Origin: Trachythela sp. YZ-2020
Lineage: Eukaryota; Cnidaria; Anthozoa; Malacalcyonacea; Clavulariidae
Assembly (NCBI GenBank): GCA_016169945.1
Contig: JADLSH010000127.1
Location: 1,738,501-1,802,500, forward strand
DNA: 64,000 bases
Reading direction: 5' to 3'
The translations under genes and the position numbers were made by a program. Shown one piece after another: positions 59,801 to 64,000 of this stretch (position 1 is its first letter; each line of letters begins with the position of its first letter). The notes below the pieces were generated by a model. That model did no database searches. It was not told the DNA's origin and saw only the letters and a program-made list of their open reading frames with translations.

Positions 59801-60125
59801 CCGTTCTTGGCATCGCTTTTAGGCTTTGAATACTTTACACACTAAACTTTTTAAGCTGAAATTGTTCGAGTTTGTACAGTAAAACAGCAGTTATCCGCTA
59901 AGAAGTATAAAAACTAAATTTAAAACACCGCTTAGTCGCTTACCATTCGTCTGTCGGTGCTAAGGATGACAACTCTAAGGGTATTTCTTCGTCGAAATCA
60001 AGTTCGTCCTCATAGCCATCGTTTTCTTCACACTCCACATAAACATGTATGCTATCTCGATCGCGGTTAGTGTCCCATAACTCGTCTTTTCTAGCCGCCA
60101 TAGCCCAGCCCGTCTTCCATGTCAT
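45536..60125 (-). CDS. RASA1: RASA1 / p120 RasGAP, 24 exons, last exon not found
   Basis: RASA1 speeds GTP hydrolysis by Ras and is recruited by its SH2 domains to phosphotyrosine on receptors and adaptors such as p190RhoGAP. Twenty-four exons with GT..AG borders and consistent phase give 2733 nt (911 codons). Order: short acidic N-terminus, SH2 (about 62-155), SH3 (about 163-230), SH2 (242-335), PH (about 375-480), C2 (about 495-610), RasGAP (about 640-880). Human RASA1 has 1047 residues; the long low-complexity N-terminus is missing here and about 30 C-terminal residues were not located. Catalytic residues are kept: finger Arg684 in TLFRATS and Arg798 in FLFLRCFCPAIMNP. Exon coordinates are in the block entries. 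Start: ATG at 60125, or the in-frame ATGGCGGC at 60101. Confidence 0.97.
45720..45880. repeat. ~36-bp minisatellite (CCATAGGTATCAAGTGCAAA)
   Basis: Several copies of CAAGTGCAAAGGGGG, followed by ACCCCATGCAACCATAG-like words, occur in both orientations. The same family lies at 46400-46510 and 53880-54000. The first two blocks flank the element at 45950-46365, with GTGCACGAGTTGCTGC words next to both of its ends. Confidence 0.8.
45950..46365. mobile_element. TIR element carrying a gene-like fragment
   Basis: The ends start GGGTCTACG and match as inverted copies for about 57 bp with few differences (GAAGAAAAGCTTGCCC, CCTACGTCACATCCGTTTCAGGTTT). Inside, after a TATAAAA word, an ATG at 46091 in good context opens a 37-codon frame. 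No clear target duplication was found. Long terminal repeats with a captured exon resemble Pack-type Mutator elements, but the superfamily is unproven. Confidence 0.75.
46091..46204 (+). pseudogene. Captured exon fragment with a Cys-x2-Cys motif
   Basis: The frame starts MASFEQYKCILCFKAPSN and ends at TAG after 37 residues. If that stop is ignored the frame continues with HLETCLAKPERLFARC, so a Cys-x2-Cys..His-x3-Cys arrangement would span the stop. This is consistent with a decayed or captured zinc-binding domain at the start of a host protein. I do not recognise the donor gene. Introns are absent within the fragment. Confidence 0.35.
46400..46512. repeat. ~36-bp minisatellite, second block
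   Basis: Same family as 45720-45880: CATAGGTATCAAGTGCAAAG, GGGGGGACCCAAGGAAACC. It is preceded by GAGTTTGTGCACGAGTTGCTG repeats at the right edge of the TIR element. Confidence 0.8.
46891..47331. mobile_element. 441-bp hAT-type MITE in a RASA1 intron
   Basis: Ends TAGAGATGAGCCGAT and ATCGGCTCATCTCTA are perfect inverted copies. CAAATTTG flanks both sides (46883-46890 and 47332-47339), an exact 8-bp target duplication. Subterminal ATCGGCC/GGCCGAT words add internal structure. Open frames inside show no transposase features. Confidence 0.93.
48060..48500. mobile_element. SINE fragments, including a - strand tRNA-like head
   Basis: 48200-48280 reads on the - strand as CTGTAGCTCAGTTGGTTAG (A box) and GTGGGTTCAATTCCTGCC (B box). 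Tails of the same family on the + strand follow (GGACCTCTAGGAAGAACAG, AGTATAAATAAATAAAG), and a partial body precedes it (TCCTCTTGTAGTAACACTGG). The anticodon arm is not tRNA-like. The fragments lie within a RASA1 intron. Confidence 0.82.
48546..50414 (-). CDS. RASA1: RASA1 exons 17-21: first part of RasGAP domain
   Basis: Exon 17 (50414-50258): ILLKEDVLCVTSLMEVCKDR and on to LTEKEIENE. Exon 18 (49807-49665): DNVATLFRATSAATSLMDQY, with the arginine finger Arg684. Exon 19 (49319-49204): INPARLGKDENAVGNLTSLI. Exon 20 (48841-48755): LLRYLFGCLQQSVQNKWSEH and TLRTRVV. Exon 21 (48613-48546): SAFLFLRCFCPAIMNPRICN, the FLR..PA signature with the structural Arg798. The GAP catalytic machinery therefore looks intact. 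Confidence 0.95.
49330..49635. repeat. ~23-bp minisatellite with repeated TGACGTCA
   Basis: Thirteen or so imperfect units of the type ATGTGACGTCATACCATATG lie in the RASA1 intron between exons 18 and 19. At least seven contain the full palindrome TGACGTCA, the consensus CRE/ATF site, and others keep half-sites. Further TGACGTCA/GACGTCAT words lie at about 49847-49875 in the next intron. A regulatory role is possible but cannot be shown from sequence. Confidence 0.85.
50085..50180 (+). mobile_element. Degenerate tRNA-like SINE head overlapping a RASA1 intron
   Basis: GTGCCTCAGTGGTCAAAGC resembles the A-box region and GATTCCTGCCTAGTG the B-box end. It is followed by TTGTATTTTTCGCAACCG, which matches the inverse of the sequence next to the 48200-48280 head. 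Confidence 0.65.
50795..51320 (+). mobile_element. SINE body interrupted by a hAT element
   Basis: 50795-50960 holds CACCTCTGTTACCGGGTTTG, ATGCAATTGTCTGATTATAA, GAGTACTCCAGACCGGTTTC and TCTGGACCAA. After the insertion, 51261-51320 continues TGGACCAATGAAGAGAC and AGCCTCTAGGAATAGCAG. The same body is seen at 61865-62080 (TGCAGTTGTCCGATTATAA) and 56110-56240. Together with the tRNA-like heads it implies a SINE of about 350 bp. Confidence 0.82.
50961..51260. mobile_element. 300-bp hAT-type MITE nested in a SINE
   Basis: The ends are CAGAGTTGGGCGAT and ATCGCCCAACTCTA. TGGACCAA flanks both sides (50953-50960 and 51261-51268), an exact 8-bp duplication of SINE sequence. The interior is rich in ATCGATA/TATCGAT-type words. 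It is non-coding and lies in the RASA1 intron between exons 16 and 17. Confidence 0.93.
51344..52723 (-). CDS. RASA1: RASA1 exons 13-16: PH end and C2 domain
   Basis: Exon 13 (52723-52482) starts with the PH C-terminal helix DWIQDIRKFC and runs into the C2 (LRGLELNVIEAHNLPGSKSY, ENPVWNEEFKF). Exon 14 (51913-51837) gives DIPEDIVSFTVAICNRNKRS. Exon 15 (51751-51630) gives ASVTVALQILTKGEIVDDWF and GTLRIKARYM. Exon 16 (51388-51344) gives HEMIMPVEEYSGLKE, the link to the GAP domain. The C2 lacks an obvious full set of calcium-binding aspartates, as expected for this family. Confidence 0.94.
52015..52080 (-). mobile_element. SINE tail fragment in a RASA1 intron
   Basis: On the - strand the fragment reads CTCTGGGGAAAACGGTTTAG, AACTGATAGAGCTATCCAGT and ATAAATAAAACTAGC, the 3' end of the local SINE family. 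Confidence 0.8.
52230..52285. repeat. Short hairpin (GGAACACCCGAAAGGCGG)
   Basis: AACACCCGAAAGGCGG and CCGCCGTTTGGGTGTT are near-perfect inverted copies with about 15 bases between them. It may be a very small MITE or a chance hairpin in the RASA1 intron between exons 13 and 14. Confidence 0.6.
53342..55159 (-). CDS. RASA1: RASA1 exons 9-12: linker and PH domain
   Basis: Exon 9 (55159-55009) gives a Thr/Pro-rich linker (QESTPPTTPTSLGGLRDL) and the PH start GKIVKSGFLVKKG. Exon 10 (53821-53742) gives GTSKKWKSMFFVLNGEDEKL and LFFEHQT. Exon 11 (53587-53514) gives RTRPKGMVDLTYSTVYEVHE and SLFG. Exon 12 (53423-53342) gives RPNCFQIAVRFGDTQMFYLC and ADTCDEAN. The ~80-bp tandem array at 54.14-54.94 kb lies in the intron between exons 9 and 10. 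Confidence 0.94.
53880..54005. repeat. ~36-bp minisatellite, third block
   Basis: ACCAAGTGCAAAGAGGGCCC, CGACCATAGGTACCACGTGC and AAAGGGGGTCC place this in the family at 45720-45880 and 46400-46512. It lies just before RASA1 exon 10 in the - direction. Confidence 0.8.
54140..54935. repeat. ~80-bp tandem array, about 10 copies
   Basis: Units share TTCAGGTAGTTCAGACACAA, ACCACGACAGCTTATTGTAG, AATACTACCTACACTGGACC and CCACGTTTGAGATATCTTTT. The array is in the RASA1 intron between exons 9 and 10. A single inverted relative lies at 2160-2345 in PEX14 intron 4, so the unit derives from a dispersed element. Each unit repeats a TTTTCAGGTAG-like word on the + strand, which is antisense to RASA1. Confidence 0.92.
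55427..55923 (-). CDS. RASA1: RASA1 exons 7-8: rest of second SH2
   Basis: Exon 7 (55923-55846) reads DDNGVSRFLIKKQGLQYLFG and GRLFE, the central sheet and GGR motif of the SH2. Exon 8 (55502-55427) reads LESIIERYKKEFIEQGLSLG and NPVAR, the second helix and closing segment. Both borders are canonical and the phases match their neighbours. Confidence 0.93.
56110..56245 (+). mobile_element. SINE body fragment
   Basis: TTTGACTCTACCAAACACTG, CAGGTTTTTCCCAAGCACTC and ACAATGGAACAATAACAGATG match the SINE bodies at 48.06 and 50.9 kb with moderate divergence. Confidence 0.65.
56300..58374 (-). CDS. RASA1: RASA1 exons 3-6: SH3 and start of second SH2
   Basis: Exon 3 (58374-58251) completes the SH3 with SFLAGDVFVIEDN, SWYWGRL and EQGMIPRAYIIDA. 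Exon 4 (57541-57510) is a 32-nt linker, PENLSPHAGK. Exon 5 (57414-57362) begins the second SH2, PWFYDNLSKDEANDLLMN; keeping the frame requires the GTACTG donor and not the stronger-looking GTAAGC five bases on. Exon 6 (56369-56300) carries EGVVGSFLVRPSSGRVGDYS, with Arg268 in FLVR. A LINE fragment lies in the intron between exons 5 and 6. Confidence 0.93.
56700..57235 (+). mobile_element. 3' fragment of a non-LTR retrotransposon (CR1/L2-like)
   Basis: Two frames join across a shift near 56825: KKLQLVQNVSARIVLGLIQG, then IQSLKWLNVQDTLFLNDAVM, VHKCLHGGVPAYLSDKF, GQRMFSYRGAKLYNDLP and FFKKRLRNEL. This is the conserved tail that follows the reverse transcriptase in many CR1/L2/Rex-like elements. 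A short 3' end, GAAGAGCCCTTTTTAGGGAG followed by CTATAATAAAG, closes it. The copy is 5'-truncated and frameshifted, so inactive. It lies on the strand opposite to RASA1, between exons 5 and 6. Confidence 0.88.
57600..58050. mobile_element. Relative of the 5362-5702 hAT-type MITE
   Basis: CAGGGTCTTAGCCAGGATCT and GGCCGTCCAAA at the left match the start of the element in PEX14. Words of the type GCTGTCCAAAGTCTAAGATGG near 57990-58040 resemble its right half. The borders and target duplication are unclear, so this is a diverged or broken copy. Confidence 0.5.
58517..58900 (-). CDS. RASA1: RASA1 exon 2: first SH2 domain and SH3 start
   Basis: After a TTTGCAG acceptor the exon reads WYHGKLDRKTSEERLMKQ and then GSYLVRKSE, where Arg88 is the phosphotyrosine-binding arginine of the FLVR motif. 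The domain continues through GGRQFESLRDLIGYY to LEYPVQPPEPV. The first part of the SH3 (SLSIRMVAKYPYHKPPGSEAL) closes the exon in phase 2 at AAG before GTGAGA. Confidence 0.96.
58910..59940. other. RASA1 intron 1, nothing else recognised
   Basis: About 1 kb of AT-rich sequence between exons 2 and 1. No repeat family of this window, RNA gene or conserved frame was seen. Confidence 0.55.
59944..60125 (-). CDS. RASA1: RASA1 exon 1: acidic N-terminus
   Basis: This exon encodes about 60 residues, starting MTWKTGWAMAARKDELWD and ending ELSSLAPTDE, with a long acidic stretch in the middle. It splices at AATG before GTAAGC in phase 2. The second ATG (60101, MAARKDEL) has G at +4 and could be the true start. 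Sequence upstream on the - strand has an in-frame stop (CTAG..) just before the first ATG, so no longer first exon is needed. Vertebrate RASA1 has a far longer N-terminal region. Confidence 0.85.
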
Positions 60126-60289
60126 GAACAACTAGAAGGTAGACGGAGGATTACGCAATCTCTTCCCGCGGCACAGCAAACCCAAGCCAAAATCTAAAAA
60201 AGTTTCAACACTGAAAGGCATAGAATAAGAAATGAATGAAAAAGGCATGCTCACTCCCTGAAGTAGTCTCGCGACCTAAACACGCGTGT

Positions 60290-60323
60290 TTTGACCTCCA
60301 GACACGCGTATCTGGAGGTCAAA
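60290..60323. repeat. 34-bp hairpin upstream of RASA1
   Basis: TTTGACCTCCAGA and TCTGGAGGTCAAA are perfect inverted 13-mers separated by CACGCGTA. It lies about 170 bases upstream of the RASA1 start codon, in the likely 5' flank or leader. CAACCTCGTCCCCAGGGCC follows at 60354, a half-copy of the 42.2-kb micro-MITE family. Confidence 0.7.
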
Positions 60324-60799
60324 TCAGTTCTATTTAGTTCAATGGTGTTGAGCAACCTCGTCCCCAGGGCCTTGCGTTCCAGTGTACGATTATACGTAGA
60401 GATGGACAACATTACGGGGTTGCTCGAACAATGCAAATACCGGTAACATATAAAAAATACTTCGCAGAAATAGCCACAGAAAGAAACATTGTCTATGTGT
60501 TCATGTTTGTCAATTTTAACTAGCCTCAGTCTGCTTGCTTGGAAGAGGTAATTGAAACCTTTGTTGCTCGTTATTTCGCGTGACAATAGACAAGGTTTAT
60601 CTCTGCGACTGTTTATTATACTGTTTATTATCGTGGATGATATTAAGCAAAGAAAATATAGTTCGATCGTCTGATAATTTGTCTGTGTCTAAAAGCGGCA
60701 AAAAACGAAAAATCTCTTATGGTAAACTTTTCCGGCGCGTTGCTCATCTACACTGACGAACAACTTATCCACACAACTCAATTCGACAAATATATAATA

Positions 60800-60890
60800 T
60801 ACCATGCCAAGGCACACTATACCACACCATACCACACCATACCACATCTTACCATACCATACAATACCATACCATGCGCAAAACAATAGC
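60800..60890. repeat. CCATA/CCACA microsatellite
   Basis: About 15 imperfect 5-mers (ATACCACACC, ATACCATACC). The neighbouring stretch 60330-60800 has no recognisable gene, and 60890-61220 is AT-rich without features. Confidence 0.85.
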
Positions 60891-61224
60891 TGCACAAAAC
60901 AAACCACATAAATAATCTCTCAGAAATTAATATAACAAAATGAACAAATCATAAAACGTTTACGCCCTTTTTACAATTACATCTATTTAACACTCGTTTT
61001 AATAGTTTTATATTACAAAAACAAATAAACATTTCTTTAATTGACTACTATATTAGACACAGTTACTCTAAAAAAAAGCTCAATTAACACCCAGCAATTT
61101 CTTTCATGATAAGCTGGACAACGTATTGAACGTAATGGACTGCAACAAATGCCACTGAAGTCTAAACCTTCGCTCTGCATGCACCAGAATCGAATCAGTA
61201 TTTAACCCATATCAAAGAGTCCTT

Positions 61225-61345
61225 TGCGAACACTGGTAAAGTTTTGATTCAGTCCTAGGATTTGATAAAGTTTTAATTAAGTTCTAGGAATTGATCAAGG
61301 TTTAAATAATAAGTCCTAGGATTGGATAAAGTTTTGATTAGAGAT
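61225..61345. repeat. ~34-bp tandem repeat (AGTCCTAGGATTTGATAAAG)
   Basis: Three to four imperfect copies of AAGTTTTGATT..AGTCCTAGGATTTGAT. The 61345-61700 flank shows nothing recognisable. Confidence 0.75.
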
Positions 61346-61704
61346 TCTAGTTAACGCAGGATATAGTATAGTGATAGGTCAGTTAAACAAACTATACGTT
61401 ATACTTTATCGAAATCGAGCAGGACTTCTTTAGTCTTCGCCGATAAGGCCTTGACTCAAAAAATATCGACTTGGTGGCAATCTAGGTTGGAGGGCCGGAG
61501 GCTTGAAGGCCCGCCGGCAAAACATAGCACGGGTGGCCAGTGGGTGATCTTCATTTGTCAGAGGGTAGGTACCACTGTTGCCATCACGATGCAGATAGCG
61601 ATGTGTACGTTTGTATTCTCGATCAAATGAATCTGTAATAAGAAAGCGATGTGAACGAGAATGTAGATTTGTAACGTGTGTTTGTTATGACTTATGTGGT
61701 GTGG

Positions 61705-61846
61705 TAGACTTGCTACAAGTCGACTCCATTGACGCGCGGTAAAGCCCAGACGCGCAGTTAAGCCCAATTCAACGAAAGCGCGAGTCGCAGATTAACTCAG
61801 TCCGTATTAACCCAGTCATTATGCGAGTCGACTTCTAGCAAGTCTA
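61705..61846. mobile_element. 142-bp MITE, 9-bp duplication, sister of 2381-2498
   Basis: The ends TAGACTTGCTACAAGTCGACT and AGTCGACTTCTAGCAAGTCTA are inverted copies with one or two differences. GTGGTGTGG flanks both sides (61696-61704 and 61847-61855). The TAGACTTG termini and 9-bp duplication match the element in PEX14 intron 4, while the interiors differ. Confidence 0.88.
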
Positions 61847-61864
61847 GTGGTGTGGTTGCATAGT

Positions 61865-62085
61865 GCTTATTGCATGTGCCTTTCACTTCTGCGACCGTAG
61901 TTTTGCAATATGCAGTTGTCCGATTATAATTTTGCCTCATACCTAATTTTCCTAGTGAAGGTTCTTTCCGGGTACTCAAGGTTCCTCCTGTAGTAACACT
62001 AGACTTAGAGGTGGTTATTTTGGACCTCTAGAGAGAACGTTTAGAACTAGTAGAGCTATCCAGTATAAAGTTAGTTTGTTCATGA
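61865..62085 (+). mobile_element. SINE body and tail
   Basis: TTTCACTTCTGCGACCGTAG, TGCAGTTGTCCGATTATAAT, GGTTCCTCCTGTAGTAACAC, GGACCTCTAGAGAGAACG and AGAGCTATCCAGTATAAAG follow the family order seen elsewhere. The tRNA-like head is missing. Confidence 0.82.
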
Positions 62086-62089
62086 GAAT

Positions 62090-62890
62090 AATTGTCTTGT
62101 TAAATAGTTATGTTAAATATGGAAAGAGGGAATTACGAGGCGAAGCACCTCCCCTCTGATATGACAGAAACTATTTCGTTCCGCGTAATATTCAACATAA
62201 TATGTATGCTTTGCATGGTGTGTTTTTATTTTATAAGATTATTTGTCAATACCACTTTCTTTACCTATATCAATGTTGTCGGAGCCACAAGCCATCAACG
62301 ATAGGAATAACATTTCTCTATAAATACTCCTAAAATGTGGAAATAACACAGTAAACAACTGTATAGAATTCTTAATCACCGTCTACTACGATGCTCACAA
62401 AACCATGTCATGCACAAATGTACGCATAGAAAAATGTGAACATGTTTCATTTCACCGATATTATTATTCTCATTCATTTCGTTGTCGCCTTCTGGGCATA
62501 TTTAGCAAAAAAATATCGGCAAAGTAAAACGAGATTCAAGCTCAAAATATCTGCGAATATAATTTTTACCTAACATGGCTCTGTTTCCGAAATTGGGTTG
62601 CCAGTTGAAGAAAAAAATACCTCGTGTAACATGGCCTTAAGACTTCTACGGCTGTACACTTATGTTACCAAAATAAACGTTTAACTAACCACTGTATGTT
62701 AGGATTAATCAGCTTTTGTCTGTTCCGTTCCTCAAAAAGGAAACCAAATGGATTGGCAATATCATTCGACTTAATATGAACCACCACAGACTGAACAACA
62801 CTACAAAAAAACCAAACATATTCAAACTGAAGTTCGAGTTCGTTGGGTCCTGGGTCTCGCCAAGCAAATAAATATAATAAGGGATGCTTC
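62090..62890. other. Non-coding stretch with no recognised feature
   Basis: A 64-codon frame at 62110-62304 has a hydrophobic stretch, but it has no conserved motif and no splicing context to support it. Nothing else is visible. Confidence 0.4.
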
Positions 62891-63150
62891 CTTCTAACTC
62901 TCCTTATGAAGGGGTACGCTTAACACTATGTTTAGTTTATTGTGTTTACCACTCTGAGGTGGACGGAAAGTCTGAACAGGTTTTTGCAACCCAATTGACA
63001 AAGATTCCGAGGGTTAGTTTAGGTTAGTCGCTAAGGGTTAGTTTTAGTGAGGGAGAACCAACCCTCGAAGCACAGGAGAGAACCAACCATTCTCTACTTA
63101 CATGACTCATGAGTTTATCAAGCACACTGACATTACCCAGCCTGAGTAAA
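62890..63150. repeat. Repeat shared with 48.95-49.12 kb
   Basis: GAGGGTTAGTTT, AAGCACAGGAGAGAACCAAC, ACCCAGCCTGAGTAAATCCC and nearby words also appear at about 48950-49105 (AAGCACAGGAGAGAATCAAC, ACCCAACCTAAGTAAATCCC). This is a dispersed element whose right part borders the 12-bp minisatellite here. Confidence 0.72.
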
Positions 63151-63159
63151 TCCCAGGCT

Positions 63160-64000
63160 CAACGCATACCCCAACGCATACCTCAACGCATACCTCAACG
63201 CATACCCCAACGCATACCTCAACGCATACCTCAACGCATACCTCAACGCACACCTCAACGCAAACCTCAACGCAAACCTCAACCCATACCTCAACGCATA
63301 CCTCAACGCATACCTCAACGCATACCTCAACGCATACCTCAACGCATACCTCAACGCATACCTCAACGCAAACCTCAACGCAAACCTCAACCCATACCTC
63401 AACGCATACCTCAACGCATACCTCAACGCATACCTCAACGCATACCTCAACGCATACCTCAACGCATACCTCAACGCATACCTCAACGCAAACCTCAACG
63501 CATACCTCAACCCATACCTCAACGCATACCTCAACCCATACCTCAACGCATACCTCAACGCATACCTCAACGCATACCTCAACGCATACCTCAACGCATA
63601 CTTCAACGCATACTTCAACGCAGACTTCAACGCATACTTCAACGCACACCTCAACGCAGACCTCAACGCATACCTCAACGCATACCTCAACGCATACCTC
63701 AACGCATACTTCAACGCATACTTCAACGCATACCTCAACGCATACTTCAACGCATACCTCAACGCATACCTCAACGCATACCTCAACGCAAACCTCAACG
63801 CAGCCCTCAACGCATACATACTTCAACGCATACTTCAACGCATACCTCAACGCACACCTCAACGCACACCTCAACGCACACCTCAACGTACACCTCAACG
63901 CACACCTCAACGCATACCTCAACGCAAACCTCAACGCATACCTCAACGCATACCTCAACGCATACTTCAACGCATACTTCAACGCATACTTCAACGCATA
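63160..64000. repeat. 12-bp minisatellite (AACGCATACCTC), ~70 copies
   Basis: Nearly perfect tandem AACGCATACCTC units run to the window end. Variants AACGCAAACCTC, AACCCATACCTC, AACGCATACTTC and AACGCACACCTC occur in clusters. A block of about ten units ending in AACGCAAACCTCAACGCAAA is itself repeated near 63260 and 63380. Because 12 is divisible by 3, frames of 228 and 295 codons stay open on the - strand (VEVC and YALR repeats). I do not call them genes. Confidence 0.97.

Noticed and set aside
60251..60586. 111-codon - strand frame upstream of RASA1
   Set aside because: It overlaps a hairpin and a repeat half-copy, shows no domain, and lacks splice context.
62110..62304. 64-codon hydrophobic frame
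   Set aside because: AT-rich sequence often yields hydrophobic frames, and there is no motif, homologue or splicing support.
63107..63994. Open frames of 295 and 228 residues on the - strand
   Set aside because: They are pure translations of a 12-bp tandem repeat. Several frames are open at once, and none has start context or non-repeat domains.

Overview
The window looks like the nuclear genome of an early-branching animal, and I lean weakly towards a cnidarian. The evidence is compact introns with GT..AG borders, orthologues of two animal genes, tRNA-derived SINEs, a non-LTR retrotransposon tail, and many small palindromic transposons. The species cannot be told from the sequence alone. 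No bacterial-style operons, rRNA genes or functional tRNA genes are visible.

Two protein-coding genes are clear and point towards each other. PEX14, the peroxisomal import docking protein, lies on the + strand in ten exons from 832 to 6090 and gives about 329 residues. RASA1, the p120 Ras GTPase-activating protein, lies on the - strand. Twenty-four exons in consistent phase run from 60125 down to 45536 and give about 911 residues in the order SH2-SH3-SH2-PH-C2-RasGAP. Its last short exon was not firmly found; a weak candidate is at 40328-40375. The two genes belong to unrelated pathways.

Between them lies about 33 kb without a recognisable gene. From left to right it holds a set of tandem exon-like cassettes (7.0-8.3 kb), AT-rich DNA with a series of covarying hairpins (11.0-11.46 kb), a tandem 'TTTGTAACACATGC' region (11.9-12.5 kb), a foldback element (13.0-13.4 kb), a 69-bp satellite also present at the left window edge (13.4-14.1 kb), and a 745-bp hAT-type element. 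A ~24-kb satellite follows (about 15.0-39.65 kb, ~117-bp unit, roughly 210 copies). Its unit resembles the core of the foldback element, and one unit at 37.5 kb is still a near-perfect palindrome.

The RASA1 half is rich in intronic repeats: hAT-type elements with exact 8-bp target duplications, SINE fragments, an ~80-bp tandem array (54.14-54.94 kb), a TGACGTCA-bearing minisatellite (49.33-49.63 kb), and a terminal-inverted-repeat element carrying a short ATG-initiated Cys-x2-Cys open frame (45.95-46.37 kb). The right edge is a 12-bp minisatellite from 63.16 kb that runs out of the window. Most other long open frames are satellite or shadow frames and are not genes.
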